From CAXBCP01 sp963977005 (lineage in GTDB: Bacteria > Pseudomonadota > Alphaproteobacteria > MPNO01 > UBA830), in contig CAXBMQ010000013.1 of NCBI GenBank assembly GCA_963977005.1, positions 66,753 through 130,752 on the forward strand: 64,000 nt of DNA, in the 5' to 3' direction. How positions within the stretch are numbered: position 1 is the first letter of the stretch; each line of letters opens with the position of its first letter. The notes below the pieces were generated by a model that saw only the letters and a program-made list of their open reading frames with translations, searched no databases and was not told the DNA's origin. Position numbers and translations under genes: made by a program. Positions 16,315 to 25,353 of this stretch are shown here, in pieces.

Positions 16315-18000
16315 CTAACCTGCCTTCAAAGCCGCCGCCTGAATCCCCGAAAGCGTGCTTGTCGGCAGCACCGCGTCGGGCTCAATCACCAGTTCGATCA
16401 ATGACGGGCCGTCCACCGCGCGGCAGCGCTCGAACGCCGCTTCGAAATCCGCTGTCTTGGTAACGGTCTCTCCATGGGCGCCATAGGCGCGGGCGAGGGC
16501 GGCGAAATCGGGGTTTACGAGGTCGGTGCCGGATTTGCGTTTCGGGTAATGGGTTTCCTGGTGCATCCGGATGGTGCCGTACATGCCGTTATTGACGACG
16601 ACGAAAATCACCTTCGCGCCCTGTTGCACGGCGGTGCCGATTTCCTGGCCGTTCATCTGGAAGCAGCCGTCGCCGCTGAAGGAGACGACCACGCGATCTC
16701 GGTGGCGGATCGCCGCCGACACGCCAGACGGCACGCCGTAGCCCATCGCGCCGGATTGCGGGGCCAACTGGGTGCCGTATTGCTTGTAGCGGAAGAACCG
16801 ATGAACCCAGACGGTGTAATTGCCCGCGCCGTTGGTGATGATCGCATCGTCGGGCAGGGTATCGCTCAGCCAGCCGACGATTTCGGAATAGTTCACGTCG
16901 CCCGGCATGTCGGGCGGGGTGGAGAAAGCCATGTAGTCGGCATGGGCGGCTTCGGCTTCGCTTTTCCAGTTTGAGGCGACCGGCACCATGTTCCGTGCGG
17001 CGGCACAGAATTCGGCCATGCCGGAATTGATGCCGAGATCGGCCTGGTAGACCTTGCCGAGCTCATCCACCCCGGCGCTGATATGCACCATGGTCTGTTT
17101 CGGCTTGGGGAAGGTGAAATAGGTGTAACCGCCGGAGACGATTTCCCCCAGTTGCGGGCCAAGCACGATCAGCAGGTCGGTCTCGTCCAGCCGCGCCTTC
17201 AGTTTCGGGTTGATGCCGAGGCCGATGACGCCGGCATAGTTCGGATGCCGGTTGTCGATCAGGTCCTGGCGTCGGAACGACACCGCGACGGGCAGGTCGT
17301 TCTGTTCGGCGAAGGCGGCGAGGTCAGCGCAGGCGTCGGGCGTCCATCCGCCGCCGCCGGCGAGCACCAGCGGTTTTTTCGCACCTGCCAGCATATCGCG
17401 AAATGTCGCCATGTCGGCCGCGCCCGGATTGGCCTGGGCGCTGTGATAGGGCTGGCCATCCTCGGCGTCGGCGCGTTCGGTCTGCATGTCTTCGGGCAGG
17501 GCGAGCACGACCGGGCCGGGGCGGCCCGAGGTCGCGACGTGAAAGGCGCGGCTGACCATTTCGGGCACGCGCGCCGGGTTGTCGATCTGGGCGACCCACT
17601 TGGTCATCTCGCCGAACATGCGGCGGTAATCGACTTCCTGGAACGCTTCGCGTTCCGACATGTCGCGGGCGATCTGGCCGACGAACAGGATCAGCGGGGT
17701 GGAATCCTGGTGCGCGGTGTGAATCCCGACCGACGCATTGGTCGCCCCCGGACCGCGGGTGACGAAGGCGACGCCCGGCTTGCCGGTCATCTTGCCCCAG
17801 GCATCGGCCATGTTGGTAACGCCGCCTTCCTGGCGGCAGACGACGAGGTTGATCTGGTCCTGGACGTCGTGGAACGCATCGAGCGCCGCGAGATAGCTCT
17901 CGCCCGGCACGCAGAACACGGTATCGACACCATGCAGGCGCAGGCAGTCGACAAGGATTTGCCCGCCGGTGCGGAGGTTCGAAGATGTGCTGTTGGGCAT
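16315..18000 (-). CDS. TPP-binding enzyme, acetolactate synthase large-subunit-like
   Basis: 561 residues with the full IlvB layout: PYR domain with catalytic E58 (VCRQEGGVTNMADAWGK), the segment FVTRGPGATNASVGIHTAHQDSTPL, and the PP-domain ThDP motif FSGDGCFQMNGQE..VNNGMYGTIRMHQE. GGYTYFTFP and the Gln-rich active site resemble acetolactate synthase or glyoxylate carboligase relatives, but no small regulatory subunit (ilvH/ilvN) adjoins it, so a role in valine synthesis is unlikely. The start follows AAGGACC. It stands alone on the reverse strand between two repeats. A role in 2-oxoacid catabolism is inferred. Confidence 0.82.
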   Translation of the reverse strand: MPNSTSSNLRTGGQILVDCLRLHGVDTVFCVPGESYLAALDAFHDVQDQINLVVCRQEGGVTNMADAWGKMTGKPGVAFVTRGPGATNASVGIHTAHQDSTPLILFVGQIARDMSEREAFQEVDYRRMFGEMTKWVAQIDNPARVPEMVSRAFHVATSGRPGPVVLALPEDMQTERADAEDGQPYHSAQANPGAADMATFRDMLAGAKKPLVLAGGGGWTPDACADLAAFAEQNDLPVAVSFRRQDLIDNRHPNYAGVIGLGINPKLKARLDETDLLIVLGPQLGEIVSGGYTYFTFPKPKQTMVHISAGVDELGKVYQADLGINSGMAEFCAAARNMVPVASNWKSEAEAAHADYMAFSTPPDMPGDVNYSEIVGWLSDTLPDDAIITNGAGNYTVWVHRFFRYKQYGTQLAPQSGAMGYGVPSGVSAAIRHRDRVVVSFSGDGCFQMNGQEIGTAVQQGAKVIFVVVNNGMYGTIRMHQETHYPKRKSGTDLVNPDFAALARAYGAHGETVTKTADFEAAFERCRAVDGPSLIELVIEPDAVLPTSTLSGIQAAALKAG

Positions 18001-18067
18001 CGCTTGGTCCTTATCTCTTCAGAGCGCGGTGCCCGCGGAGGCCGGGCAAATACGCTGGCACTCCATT

Positions 18068-18140
18068 GTCACCCCGGGCGCGTCCCGGGGTCCAGAGTGA
18101 TGGTTTCGAAAACTGGATCCCGGCGCAGGGCCGGGATGAC
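18068..18140. repeat. Intergenic paired-palindrome repeat, copy 3
   Basis: GTCACCCCGGG..CCCGGGGTCCAG (18068-18095) and CTGGATCCCGG..CCGGGATGAC (18113-18140). This is the best copy and shows the two hairpins as mirror images: the outer ends GTCAC and ATGAC and the inner TCCAG and CTGGA are complementary. Confidence 0.85.
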
Positions 18141-18204
18141 GATTTAGCGAACAACGCAAGCTCCCCATATTGTGGGAATACAACAGGGCAGCAAAGCGCG
18201 TGAC

Positions 18205-18876
18205 TCATATCTCGATGAATTCGTCCAGAAAGATCGTGTATTTCTGGCGCTTGGGTTTGTCCTTGTCTTCCTCGTTCACATAGGAAATCGACGATTTTCC
18301 CTTGAGGCTGCGCGGCAGGATCATGGTGCGCGAGAAATTGCCGGGTTTGTCTTCCGGCGCATATGCCAGAACCGGTACGGGCCCGGCTTCGAACCACGGC
18401 TCGCCCGCGGCGACGACATGCGTTTCGCCGCCGGTTTCGACCTTGAAACCGCCTTCGAGCAGGCAGCGGATGCCGGGCCCCTGATGGACATGGGTATAGG
18501 CAATGCCGCTGGGCGGGATATCGACGCGGTCGCAGCGCCACAGATACCCGTCGCCGGGGTCGAGATCGACATCCGCCGACAGCTTGTGGGTCGATGTCAC
18601 GCCGTTGCCCTGTGCAAGTCCGTCGGCATCCGCCGCACCGCCTTTGACCAGTTCGTAGCGGAGCAGCCGCGTGCCCTCCGCGCCGGCGGTGACGACCACC
18701 TCATCCGTGGAGAACCAGGCCGAGTTTGCGCTCAGCGTGGCGCCGCCGCGACGGTCGCGGATCGTAGCCATGCCGCTTGCCACGTAGATGCCCCGGTTGC
18801 CCGCGGGCAGGGGTACGGACAACGTCGCTTTTTCGGTCAGAACGTCCGTGTAAACGCGCAGAATGTAATCGGCCAT
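18205..18876 (-). CDS. Cupin domain protein
   Basis: 223 residues starting after AGGAAGGATCCACGCA. The C-terminal half carries a single cupin core: IAYTHVHQGPGIRCLLEGGFKV (motif 1 with two His) and GEPWFEAGPVPVLAYA (motif 2, no obvious His ligand). The N-terminal half (GNRGIYVASGMATIRDRRGGATLSANSAWFS) reads like a second, degenerate cupin barrel, so the protein may be bicupin. The C terminus is Lys-rich (NEEDKDKPKRQKY). It is probably a metal-binding regulator or isomerase-like accessory; nothing shows a reaction. It faces the prp operon divergently with 142 bases between. Confidence 0.75.
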   Translation of the reverse strand: MADYILRVYTDVLTEKATLSVPLPAGNRGIYVASGMATIRDRRGGATLSANSAWFSTDEVVVTAGAEGTRLLRYELVKGGAADADGLAQGNGVTSTHKLSADVDLDPGDGYLWRCDRVDIPPSGIAYTHVHQGPGIRCLLEGGFKVETGGETHVVAAGEPWFEAGPVPVLAYAPEDKPGNFSRTMILPRSLKGKSSISYVNEEDKDKPKRQKYTIFLDEFIEI

Positions 18877-19018
18877 TGCGTGGATCCTTCCTGTTATGCA
18901 TCCGGCGTATCACAGCGTCGTTTTGGCGGCAAGAACGGGCGCAACGCCGCGTTGACCCCCCGGTCCGCACCGGTATGATGGCGCGCCCTTTCAACCGCCC
19001 AGCCGGAGCAGCGAACCC

Positions 19019-20527
19019 GTGAAAAATCATACCGTCAAGGTCTATCCGTCCAAGCAGGAACTGAAACGCGAAGACCAGCTTGCCTGGAAAATCGCTGCTG
19101 TTGCCGCCGATCCCGTCGATGTCGACGATGACGTCGCCGACATGGTGATCAACCGGATGATCGATAATGCGTCGGTGGCCATGGCATCGGTCAATCGCCG
19201 TCCGGTCGCAAACGCACGGGCGATGGCAATCTGTCATCCGCGCCAGGGCGGTGCGACGGTCTTCGGCATGCCGGCGGATCAGCGTTTCGGCGCGGAATGG
19301 GCCGCCTGGGCCAACGGCACGGCGGTGCGCGAGCTCGATTATCACGACACGTTTCTCGCCGCCGACTATTCGCATCCCGGCGACAACATTCCGCCGACCC
19401 TGGCGGTCGCCCAGCAAAAAAGCCTGGATGGTCAGCAATTGTTGAGGGGAATCGCGACCGGCTACGAAATCCAGGTGAACCTCGTAAAGGGGATCTGCCT
19501 GCACGAACACAAGATCGACCATATCGCGCATATCGGACCGTCGGTCGCGGCCGCGCTCGGTACGCTGTTGAAGCTCGATACCGAAACGATCTACCAGTCC
19601 GTGCAGCAGGGGCTGCACGTTACCTGCACCACGCGCCAGTCGCGCAAGGGCGAGATTTCAAGCTGGAAAGCCTATGCGCCGGCCCATGCCGGCAAGCTCG
19701 CGATCGAAGCCGTCGACCGCTGCATGCGCGGCGAGGGCGCGCCGTCGCCGATCTATGAAGGCGAGGACAGCGTGATCGCCTGGATGCTGGACGGTCCCGA
19801 CGCGAACTACACCGTGCCGCTGCCCGAGCCGGGAGAGAGCAAGCGTGCGATCCTCGAGACCTACACCAAGGAACACTCCGCCGAATACCAGAGCCAGGCG
19901 CTGATCGACCTTGCCCGCAAGATGGGGGCACAGATTTCGGATTTCGATGCGATCGACAACATCGTCATCCAGACGAGCCATCACACCCATTACGTGATCG
20001 GCACCGGCGCGGGCGATCCGCAGAAGATGGACCCGACGGCCAGCCGAGAGACCCTCGATCACTCGATCATGTATATCTTCGCCGTCGCCCTGCAGGACCA
20101 GGCGTGGCATCACGTGAAATCCTACGCACCGGAACGCGCGCAGCGGCCCGATACGGTGAAGCTGTGGCACAGTATTTCGACGGTCGAGGATCCGCGCTGG
20201 ACCGAGCGCTATCATCACCCGGATCCGAACCAGCGCGCATTCGGCGGGCGGGTCGTGATCACGATGAAAGACGGCTCGACGCTGGAAGACGAACTGGCAC
20301 TTGCCGATGCGCACCCCGCCGGTGCGCGGCCCTTCGCGCGTGAGAATTATATTAATAAATTCAAAATGCTGGTCGACGGTGTTGTCAGCGACGGAGAACG
20401 CGACCGTTTCCTCGATACGGTGCAGCGGCTGCCGAGCCTGACGGCGGACGAACTCGGCGGTTTGCATGTTACGCTCGATGCCATGGCGCTCGAATACGCA
20501 ACCCGCGATGACAGGGGAATTTTCTGA
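19019..20527 (+). CDS. prpD: 2-methylcitrate dehydratase PrpD
   Basis: 502 residues, started by GTG 19019 behind CCGGAG. Length and blocks match canonical PrpD (NRMIDNASVAMASVNRRPVANARAMA, DYHDTFLAADYSHPGDNIPP, YEIQVNLVKGICLHEHKIDHIAHIGPSVAAALG, and the C-terminal DQAWHHVKSYAPERAQRPDTVKLW). PrpD removes water from 2-methylcitrate in propionyl-CoA oxidation. Its stop overlaps the prpB start (TGATG), and prpC follows in the same way. A prpE or acnD gene and a PrpR-type activator are not nearby, so regulation is not visible. Confidence 0.9.
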   Translation: MKNHTVKVYPSKQELKREDQLAWKIAAVAADPVDVDDDVADMVINRMIDNASVAMASVNRRPVANARAMAICHPRQGGATVFGMPADQRFGAEWAAWANGTAVRELDYHDTFLAADYSHPGDNIPPTLAVAQQKSLDGQQLLRGIATGYEIQVNLVKGICLHEHKIDHIAHIGPSVAAALGTLLKLDTETIYQSVQQGLHVTCTTRQSRKGEISSWKAYAPAHAGKLAIEAVDRCMRGEGAPSPIYEGEDSVIAWMLDGPDANYTVPLPEPGESKRAILETYTKEHSAEYQSQALIDLARKMGAQISDFDAIDNIVIQTSHHTHYVIGTGAGDPQKMDPTASRETLDHSIMYIFAVALQDQAWHHVKSYAPERAQRPDTVKLWHSISTVEDPRWTERYHHPDPNQRAFGGRVVITMKDGSTLEDELALADAHPAGARPFARENYINKFKMLVDGVVSDGERDRFLDTVQRLPSLTADELGGLHVTLDAMALEYATRDDRGIF

Positions 20528-21438
20528 TGCTGTTTGCCAAGAAAACCGCCGCCGAAAAGCGGGCATCGTTCCGCGAGGAACTCGCGACCGGGCGCCTGCT
20601 CCAGTTTCCCGGCGCGCATTCGCCCATCGTGTCGCTGGCGATCGAGGAGCAGGGCTTTGACGGAATCTATATTTCCGGCGCAGCGTTGTCTGCCGAGCTC
20701 GGCCTGCCGGATATCGGGCTGACGACGTTGACCGAGGTCACCCAGCGGGGGCGCCAGATCGCCCGGGTGACCGACCTGCCGGCACTGATCGATATCGATA
20801 CCGGGTTCGGCGAGCCGATGAGTGCGGCACGGAGTATCCTGGAGCTTGAAGAACTTGGCATTGCGGGCTGCCACCTGGAAGACCAGGAAAATCCCAAGCG
20901 CTGCGGCCATCTCGATAACAAGAATATCGTACCTGTCCGGGAAATGACGATGAAAATCCGCGCCGCGGCGGATGCGCGAAAAGACCCGAATTTTCTAATC
21001 ATGGCGCGGACCGATGCCCGCGCGTCCGAGGGACTGGAAGCATCGCTCGACCGCGCGAAGGCCTATATAGATGCGGGCGCCGACGCGATCTTTCCCGAAG
21101 CGCTCCAGAATATGTCGGAATACGAGGCGGTCCGCGAAGCGCTGGATGTGCCGTTGCTCGCGAACCTGACGGAATTCGGCAAGACGCCGCTGCTGACGAA
21201 AAAAGAGCTGGAGGATCTCGGCTATAACATCGCGATCTATCCCGTGACCTCGCTGCGCCTGTCGATGAAGGCGGTCGAGGACGGTCTTGCCGCGATCCGC
21301 CAGCAGGGCACGCAGAAGGAAATCGTCGACCGTATGCAGACGCGCGCGCGGTTGTATGAACTGATCCGTTACGAGGACTACAACCAGTTCGATCAGGACA
21401 TTTTCAATTTTAAGGTTTCAGACCAGGGAGAAGCGTGA
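20527..21438 (+). CDS. prpB: 2-methylisocitrate lyase PrpB
   Basis: 303 residues. Family features are FPGAHSPIVSLAIEEQGFDGIYISGAALSAELGLPD, the metal-binding IDIDTGFG, and the catalytic loop CHLEDQENPKRCGHLDNK. The KRCGH loop with its nucleophilic Cys distinguishes methylisocitrate lyase from the PEP mutase-like paralogue at 15336. The enzyme splits 2-methylisocitrate to pyruvate and succinate. It is coupled by TGATG overlaps to prpD before it and prpC after it. Confidence 0.93.
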   Translation: MLFAKKTAAEKRASFREELATGRLLQFPGAHSPIVSLAIEEQGFDGIYISGAALSAELGLPDIGLTTLTEVTQRGRQIARVTDLPALIDIDTGFGEPMSAARSILELEELGIAGCHLEDQENPKRCGHLDNKNIVPVREMTMKIRAAADARKDPNFLIMARTDARASEGLEASLDRAKAYIDAGADAIFPEALQNMSEYEAVREALDVPLLANLTEFGKTPLLTKKELEDLGYNIAIYPVTSLRLSMKAVEDGLAAIRQQGTQKEIVDRMQTRARLYELIRYEDYNQFDQDIFNFKVSDQGEA

Positions 21439-22625
21439 TGGCCGCCAAATCGGTAAAGAAATCGAAGACAAAGAAATCCAGGTCGAAGAAGTCCAAAGCG
21501 GCCGAACCCGTCATTTACAAGGGGCTCGCCGGGGTCACGGTCGATACGACCGCGGTCTCGAAGGTGATGCCGGAGACCAATTCGCTGACCTATCGCGGCT
21601 ATGCCGTGCAGGACCTTGCGGCGAATTGCCGGTTCGAGGAAGTCGCCTATCTGATGTGGCATGGCGAACTACCGACCCGGGCGCAGCTTCGGAAGTTCGA
21701 ACAGGACGAACGCAGCCGCCGAAATATCTCCCGCGCGCATGTCGAGGTGATCCGCCAGTATCCGAAAAAGGCGCATCCGATGGATACCCTGCGCACATCC
21801 GTCAGCTATCTCGGCACGACGGAGACCGCCTGGGGCGGGGAGCCGGCGGAGAAAGACCTCGACCGGGCGATGGACATGCTCGCCAAGATCCCGACCATGA
21901 TCGCGACCGATTACCGGTTCCGCAAAGGTCTGCCGCGCAAGGCACCGCGCAAGGACCTGACCATGTCGGAAAACTTCTTCCATATGTGTTTTGGCGAAGT
22001 GCCGCCGAAGGAAGTGATCCGCGCGTTCGATATTTCGCTTATTCTGTATGCGGAACACAGCTTCAACGCCTCCACATTTACCGCCCGAGTTATCACGTCG
22101 TCACGCTCCGATATTTACAGTGCCGTGACAGGCGGTATCGGGTCGCTAAAGGGCCCGCTGCATGGCGGCGCGAACGAGGCCGTGATGCATAACCTGAAGG
22201 AAATCCGCACCCCGGCCCGTGCCGAAAAATGGCTGCGCGACAAGCAGGCGGCGGGTGAACTGGTGATGGGCTTCGGTCACCGGGTCTACAAGCAGGGCGA
22301 TTCCCGCGTCCCCACAATGCGCGCGGCGCTCGAAGACCTGGCGGCCTGGAAGGGTGATACCAAGTGGCTTGAGATATCGGACATTCTTCAGCAGATCATG
22401 ATCGACGAGAAGAATATCCATCCCAACCTCGATTTCCCGGCCGGGCCTGCCTATTACCTGATGGGCTTCGAGATCGATATGTACACGCCGATCTTCGTGA
22501 TGAGCCGGATCACCGGCTGGGCGGCGCATATTATCGAGCAGAATGCCAATAACAGCCTGATCCGGCCGCTCAGCGCCTATAGCGGGAAGAAGCAGCGCAA
22601 GGTGAAGCCGATTTCGAAGCGCTGA
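21438..22625 (+). CDS. prpC: 2-methylcitrate synthase PrpC (citrate synthase family)
   Basis: 395 residues from ATG 21438, overlapping the prpB stop (TGATG) behind CAGGGAGAAGC. Citrate synthase motifs are GGIGSLKGPLHGGANEAVMH, MGFGHRVYKQGDSR and DFPAGPAYYLMGFEIDMYTPIFVMSRITGW, the last with the catalytic Asp region. Context supports condensation of propionyl-CoA with oxaloacetate. The first 25 residues are an unusual Lys/Ser-rich leader (KSVKKSKTKKSRSKKSKAA) before the normal start of the fold (YKGLAGV). Confidence 0.92.
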   Translation: MAAKSVKKSKTKKSRSKKSKAAEPVIYKGLAGVTVDTTAVSKVMPETNSLTYRGYAVQDLAANCRFEEVAYLMWHGELPTRAQLRKFEQDERSRRNISRAHVEVIRQYPKKAHPMDTLRTSVSYLGTTETAWGGEPAEKDLDRAMDMLAKIPTMIATDYRFRKGLPRKAPRKDLTMSENFFHMCFGEVPPKEVIRAFDISLILYAEHSFNASTFTARVITSSRSDIYSAVTGGIGSLKGPLHGGANEAVMHNLKEIRTPARAEKWLRDKQAAGELVMGFGHRVYKQGDSRVPTMRAALEDLAAWKGDTKWLEISDILQQIMIDEKNIHPNLDFPAGPAYYLMGFEIDMYTPIFVMSRITGWAAHIIEQNANNSLIRPLSAYSGKKQRKVKPISKR

Positions 22626-22637
22626 CGGCGAAAATCC

Positions 22638-23549
22638 CTAGGAGCCGGGAGCGCCTTTATCGGCCTCCCGGCGTTCGATGTGCCCCCGCCGGAACAGGTA
22701 AACTGCCGAGGCGATAATCACGGCAGTACCGATAATCGACCATTGATCCGGTATTTCCGAAAAGACGAGGAAACCGAGTATCGCGGCGACCGGCAAGCGC
22801 ATGAAATCGAACGGAGCAACGATGCTGACCTCCCCGGCGTCATAGGCGCGCGCGAGGAAATCCTGACCGATAGCGCCGAGAAGACCCGCCAGAAACAGCC
22901 ATCCGGTCTGGGTGAGGGTGGGCGTTTCCCAGGTGTAGGCGGCGCCGGGCAGAAGTATCAGCGTTCCGAAAAACATGAAGTAAAAGACGATGCGGGTCGG
23001 CGGCTCGGTCGCGGACAGGTTCTTCATCGAAATCATCGCCGATGACGTGAGAACCGCGCTGCCCAGCGCAAGGAGCATCGCGGGTTCGACGCCGAGATGG
23101 GGTTTGACGATCAGCAGCATCCCGCAGAAACCGACAACGGTGGCGGCGATCCGCCGGCCGCGCACCATTTCCTTGAGAACGATTGCGCCGATCAGGATCG
23201 ACCAGAAGGGCGAGGTGAAGGCAAGGACCATCGCATCGGCCATGATGAGGTCTTCGAGGGCGAAAATCAGGGCGACGAAGGCGGCGATGCCGCAGAAAGC
23301 GCGAACGAAATGAAGGGCGGGCCGATGGGTCCGCAGCACGCCTGGGCCCGAGCGGATCAGCCAGGGGGTAAGCATGCACAGCGCGAAAAACGTCCGCGCG
23401 ATGGCGACGACAAAAACCGGAAGTTCCGTCGCCATCTGTTTCACGACAACGAACATGGTGGTCAGGGTGGTGACGGCAAGCAGCATCCATAGAATGCCGC
23501 GGACGTTATTGAGCGTCGGTGCGTAGGTACCGCCTGCGGGCGTCTTCAC
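22638..23549 (-). CDS. EamA/DMT-family membrane transporter
   Basis: 303 residues from GTG 23549, which follows GGAAAG by 8 bases. Ten hydrophobic segments in two EamA repeats are visible (ILWMLLAVTTLTTMFVVVK, PVFVVAIARTFFALCMLTPWLI, and in repeat 2 VLTSSAMISMKNLS and FYFMFFGTLILLPGAAYTW). It is an inner-membrane exporter of metabolites or amino acids in the drug/metabolite superfamily. It converges on prpC with a 12-base gap and diverges from the glycosyltransferase, with no functional tie visible. Confidence 0.88.
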   Translation of the reverse strand: MKTPAGGTYAPTLNNVRGILWMLLAVTTLTTMFVVVKQMATELPVFVVAIARTFFALCMLTPWLIRSGPGVLRTHRPALHFVRAFCGIAAFVALIFALEDLIMADAMVLAFTSPFWSILIGAIVLKEMVRGRRIAATVVGFCGMLLIVKPHLGVEPAMLLALGSAVLTSSAMISMKNLSATEPPTRIVFYFMFFGTLILLPGAAYTWETPTLTQTGWLFLAGLLGAIGQDFLARAYDAGEVSIVAPFDFMRLPVAAILGFLVFSEIPDQWSIIGTAVIIASAVYLFRRGHIERREADKGAPGS

Positions 23550-23713
23550 TGCATAGACTTTCCGAAGTGTCCGCCAGGGTGGCCGGATCGGGTATCTGCG
23601 TATCAGAGCATGCCCGACGGTTCAATGCGCGGGATAGGGCGATGGCGGTTGCGGAGTCGCGCCCTGTCATGCATCCCTTGTGTATTAAGAGTGTTTACAC
23701 CGGAAAGCGGCCG

Positions 23714-24670
23714 TTGAAGATCCTGTTTATCACCGCAACGCGCATTGGCGACGCCGTTCTGTCGTCAGGCCTTTTGGCGCATCTCGCCGGGCAGTACCCG
23801 GATGTGCGCTTTACCGTTGCCTGCGGTGCGCCGGCAGCCCCGCTTTTCGAGGCGGTGCCGGGGCTTGACCGGCTGATCGTGATCGAGAAAAAGCCGTTTC
23901 ACAGCCATTGGCTGTCGCTCTGGGCCGCGTGCGCCGGACATCGCTGGGACCGCATATACGACCTGCGGGGCTCGATGCTGGCACGGTTCATGTTTGCCGG
24001 TGAACGGCATATCGGAGATTACCGGGACGACAGCATTCATCGCGTAGAGGAACTCGGCCGAATGGTGGGTGTCGTGCCCCCGCCCGCGCCGAAACTCTGG
24101 TTGTCCGAACAAGCCCGGAAAGAGGCTGCGGCTCTGATGCCGGAGGGGCGGCCGGTTCTCGCCGTCGGACCGACGGCGAACTGGGGCGGCAAACAATGGC
24201 CTGCAGACCGGTTTGCAGCGCTGGCATTGCGCGTGACCGAGGACGGGGGTCTGCTTGAAGGGGCGCCGGTTGCGGTGCTGGGTGCCGATTCCGAACGGGA
24301 GATGGCGCTGCCGGTGCTCAATGCGCTGCCGGCGGACCGGCGGATCGATCTTGTCGGTCAATCGCTGCCGGTCGCGGCTGCCTGTATTGCGCGTTCGGCG
24401 CTCTATGTCGGCAACGATTCCGGGCTGATGCACATAGCCGCCGCGACAGGGACGCCTACGCTGGGTTTGTTCGGTCCATCGCCGGAGACGCGCTATGGGC
24501 CGTGGGGCGCGCATTGCGCATCCGTCCGCACCGATGAAGGATTCAAGGAACTTGTTCTGTCGCCGGATTTCGACCATCGCAGCCAGAAATCCCTCATGAC
24601 CGGACTTTCGGTCGATAAGGCGTACGAAGCCCTTGCAAATTTTTACACAAGCGTAAAAAATGCACCCTGA
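23714..24670 (+). CDS. Glycosyltransferase family 9 (heptosyltransferase-like)
   Basis: 318 residues if started at TTG 23714 (LKILFITATRIGDAV), behind CGGAAAGCGG; ATG 23669 or further upstream would add leader residues without homology. GT9 features are the N-terminal ILFITATRIGDAVLSSGLLAHLAGQYP, then VLAVGPTANWGGKQWPADRFAAL for the donor domain and the C-terminal YVGNDSGLMHIAAATGTPTLGLFGPSPETRYGP. Members add heptose or related sugars to the lipopolysaccharide core at the cytoplasmic face. No other LPS genes adjoin it. Its last bases contain the putative TetR operator for the next gene. Confidence 0.88.
   Translation: MKILFITATRIGDAVLSSGLLAHLAGQYPDVRFTVACGAPAAPLFEAVPGLDRLIVIEKKPFHSHWLSLWAACAGHRWDRIYDLRGSMLARFMFAGERHIGDYRDDSIHRVEELGRMVGVVPPPAPKLWLSEQARKEAAALMPEGRPVLAVGPTANWGGKQWPADRFAALALRVTEDGGLLEGAPVAVLGADSEREMALPVLNALPADRRIDLVGQSLPVAAACIARSALYVGNDSGLMHIAAATGTPTLGLFGPSPETRYGPWGAHCASVRTDEGFKELVLSPDFDHRSQKSLMTGLSVDKAYEALANFYTSVKNAP
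24641..24658. promoter_or_regulatory. TetR-type operator, site 1 (upstream of tetR)
   Basis: TTTTACACAAGCGTAAAA, an 18-bp palindrome with arms TTTTAC and GTAAAA, inside the last codons of the glycosyltransferase and 24 bases before the TetR start. It matches sites at 27796, 27819 and 31285 and suggests autoregulation. Confidence 0.7.
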
Positions 24671-24681
24671 AGGGGAGTGCA

Positions 24682-25305
24682 TTGGCCAGAACGCAAAACA
24701 CGGGATCGAGTACCACGGTCGAGGAACGTCGGGAAAACCGGCGGGACGAAATCCTGCGCGCGGCACAGGATCTATTCCACCGCCAAGGCTACGCGAATAC
24801 GTCGCTGGACGATATCGCCCGGGCGGTCGGGATCAAACGGGAAGGGCTGTATTATTATTTCCCCAACCGGACCCAGATACTGATTGCCATCATAAAGCCG
24901 CTCGGTTTGCAGCTTCGCGACCGGGTGCGCGAAATTCTGGAAAGCGACGCTTCCCCCGAAGATAAAATCTGCCAGACGGTCGAGAACCACCTGATGCGGT
25001 TCGAAAACCGGTTTGCGGAATCGAAGATCACCTTGCGCGACGACTATTTCTCCGAGAACGAGGACGTCCTCGGAGAAATGCAGCCGATCTGGGACGAGTA
25101 CGAAACGCTCTGGGTCGCGATCATCCGGGAGGGGCAGGATAAAGGCGTCTTCGATGAGACTCTGGACCCGCGCCTCGCGCATCTCGGGATTCTCGGTCTG
25201 TGCAACTGGGTGGCCCGGTGGTACCTGCCGGGCAAGTCGCTGCCGGTACCTGATCTGATCGCCATGTATAACCGAATGGTGCTGCGTAGCCTGCGGGCCG
25301 ATTAG
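24682..25305 (+). CDS. TetR family transcriptional regulator
   Basis: 207 residues from TTG 24682, directly after AAGGGGAGTGCA. The N-terminal HTH is canonical: RRDEILRAAQDLFHRQGYANTSLDDIARAVGIKREGLYYYFPNRTQIL (about residues 19-67). The all-helical C-terminal part (about 70-200) would bind the effector and dimerise. Site 1 of the TTTTAC-N6-GTAAAA palindrome overlaps its promoter region, and three further sites lie in the divergent promoters downstream. The likely role is repression of the ald, oxidoreductase, ligase and hydantoinase genes, perhaps released by an acyl-CoA or pathway compound. That link is inference from position. Confidence 0.9.
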   Translation: MARTQNTGSSTTVEERRENRRDEILRAAQDLFHRQGYANTSLDDIARAVGIKREGLYYYFPNRTQILIAIIKPLGLQLRDRVREILESDASPEDKICQTVENHLMRFENRFAESKITLRDDYFSENEDVLGEMQPIWDEYETLWVAIIREGQDKGVFDETLDPRLAHLGILGLCNWVARWYLPGKSLPVPDLIAMYNRMVLRSLRAD

Positions 25306-25353
25306 CGTCGCGGCATCGCGCCGCGTGTATGAATTTTTTATTGGGACGTTGGA

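Noticed and set aside
16315..18000. Assignment as biosynthetic acetolactate synthase (ilvB)
   Set aside because: No ilvH/ilvN or ilvC neighbour, and the gene stands alone among catabolic genes.
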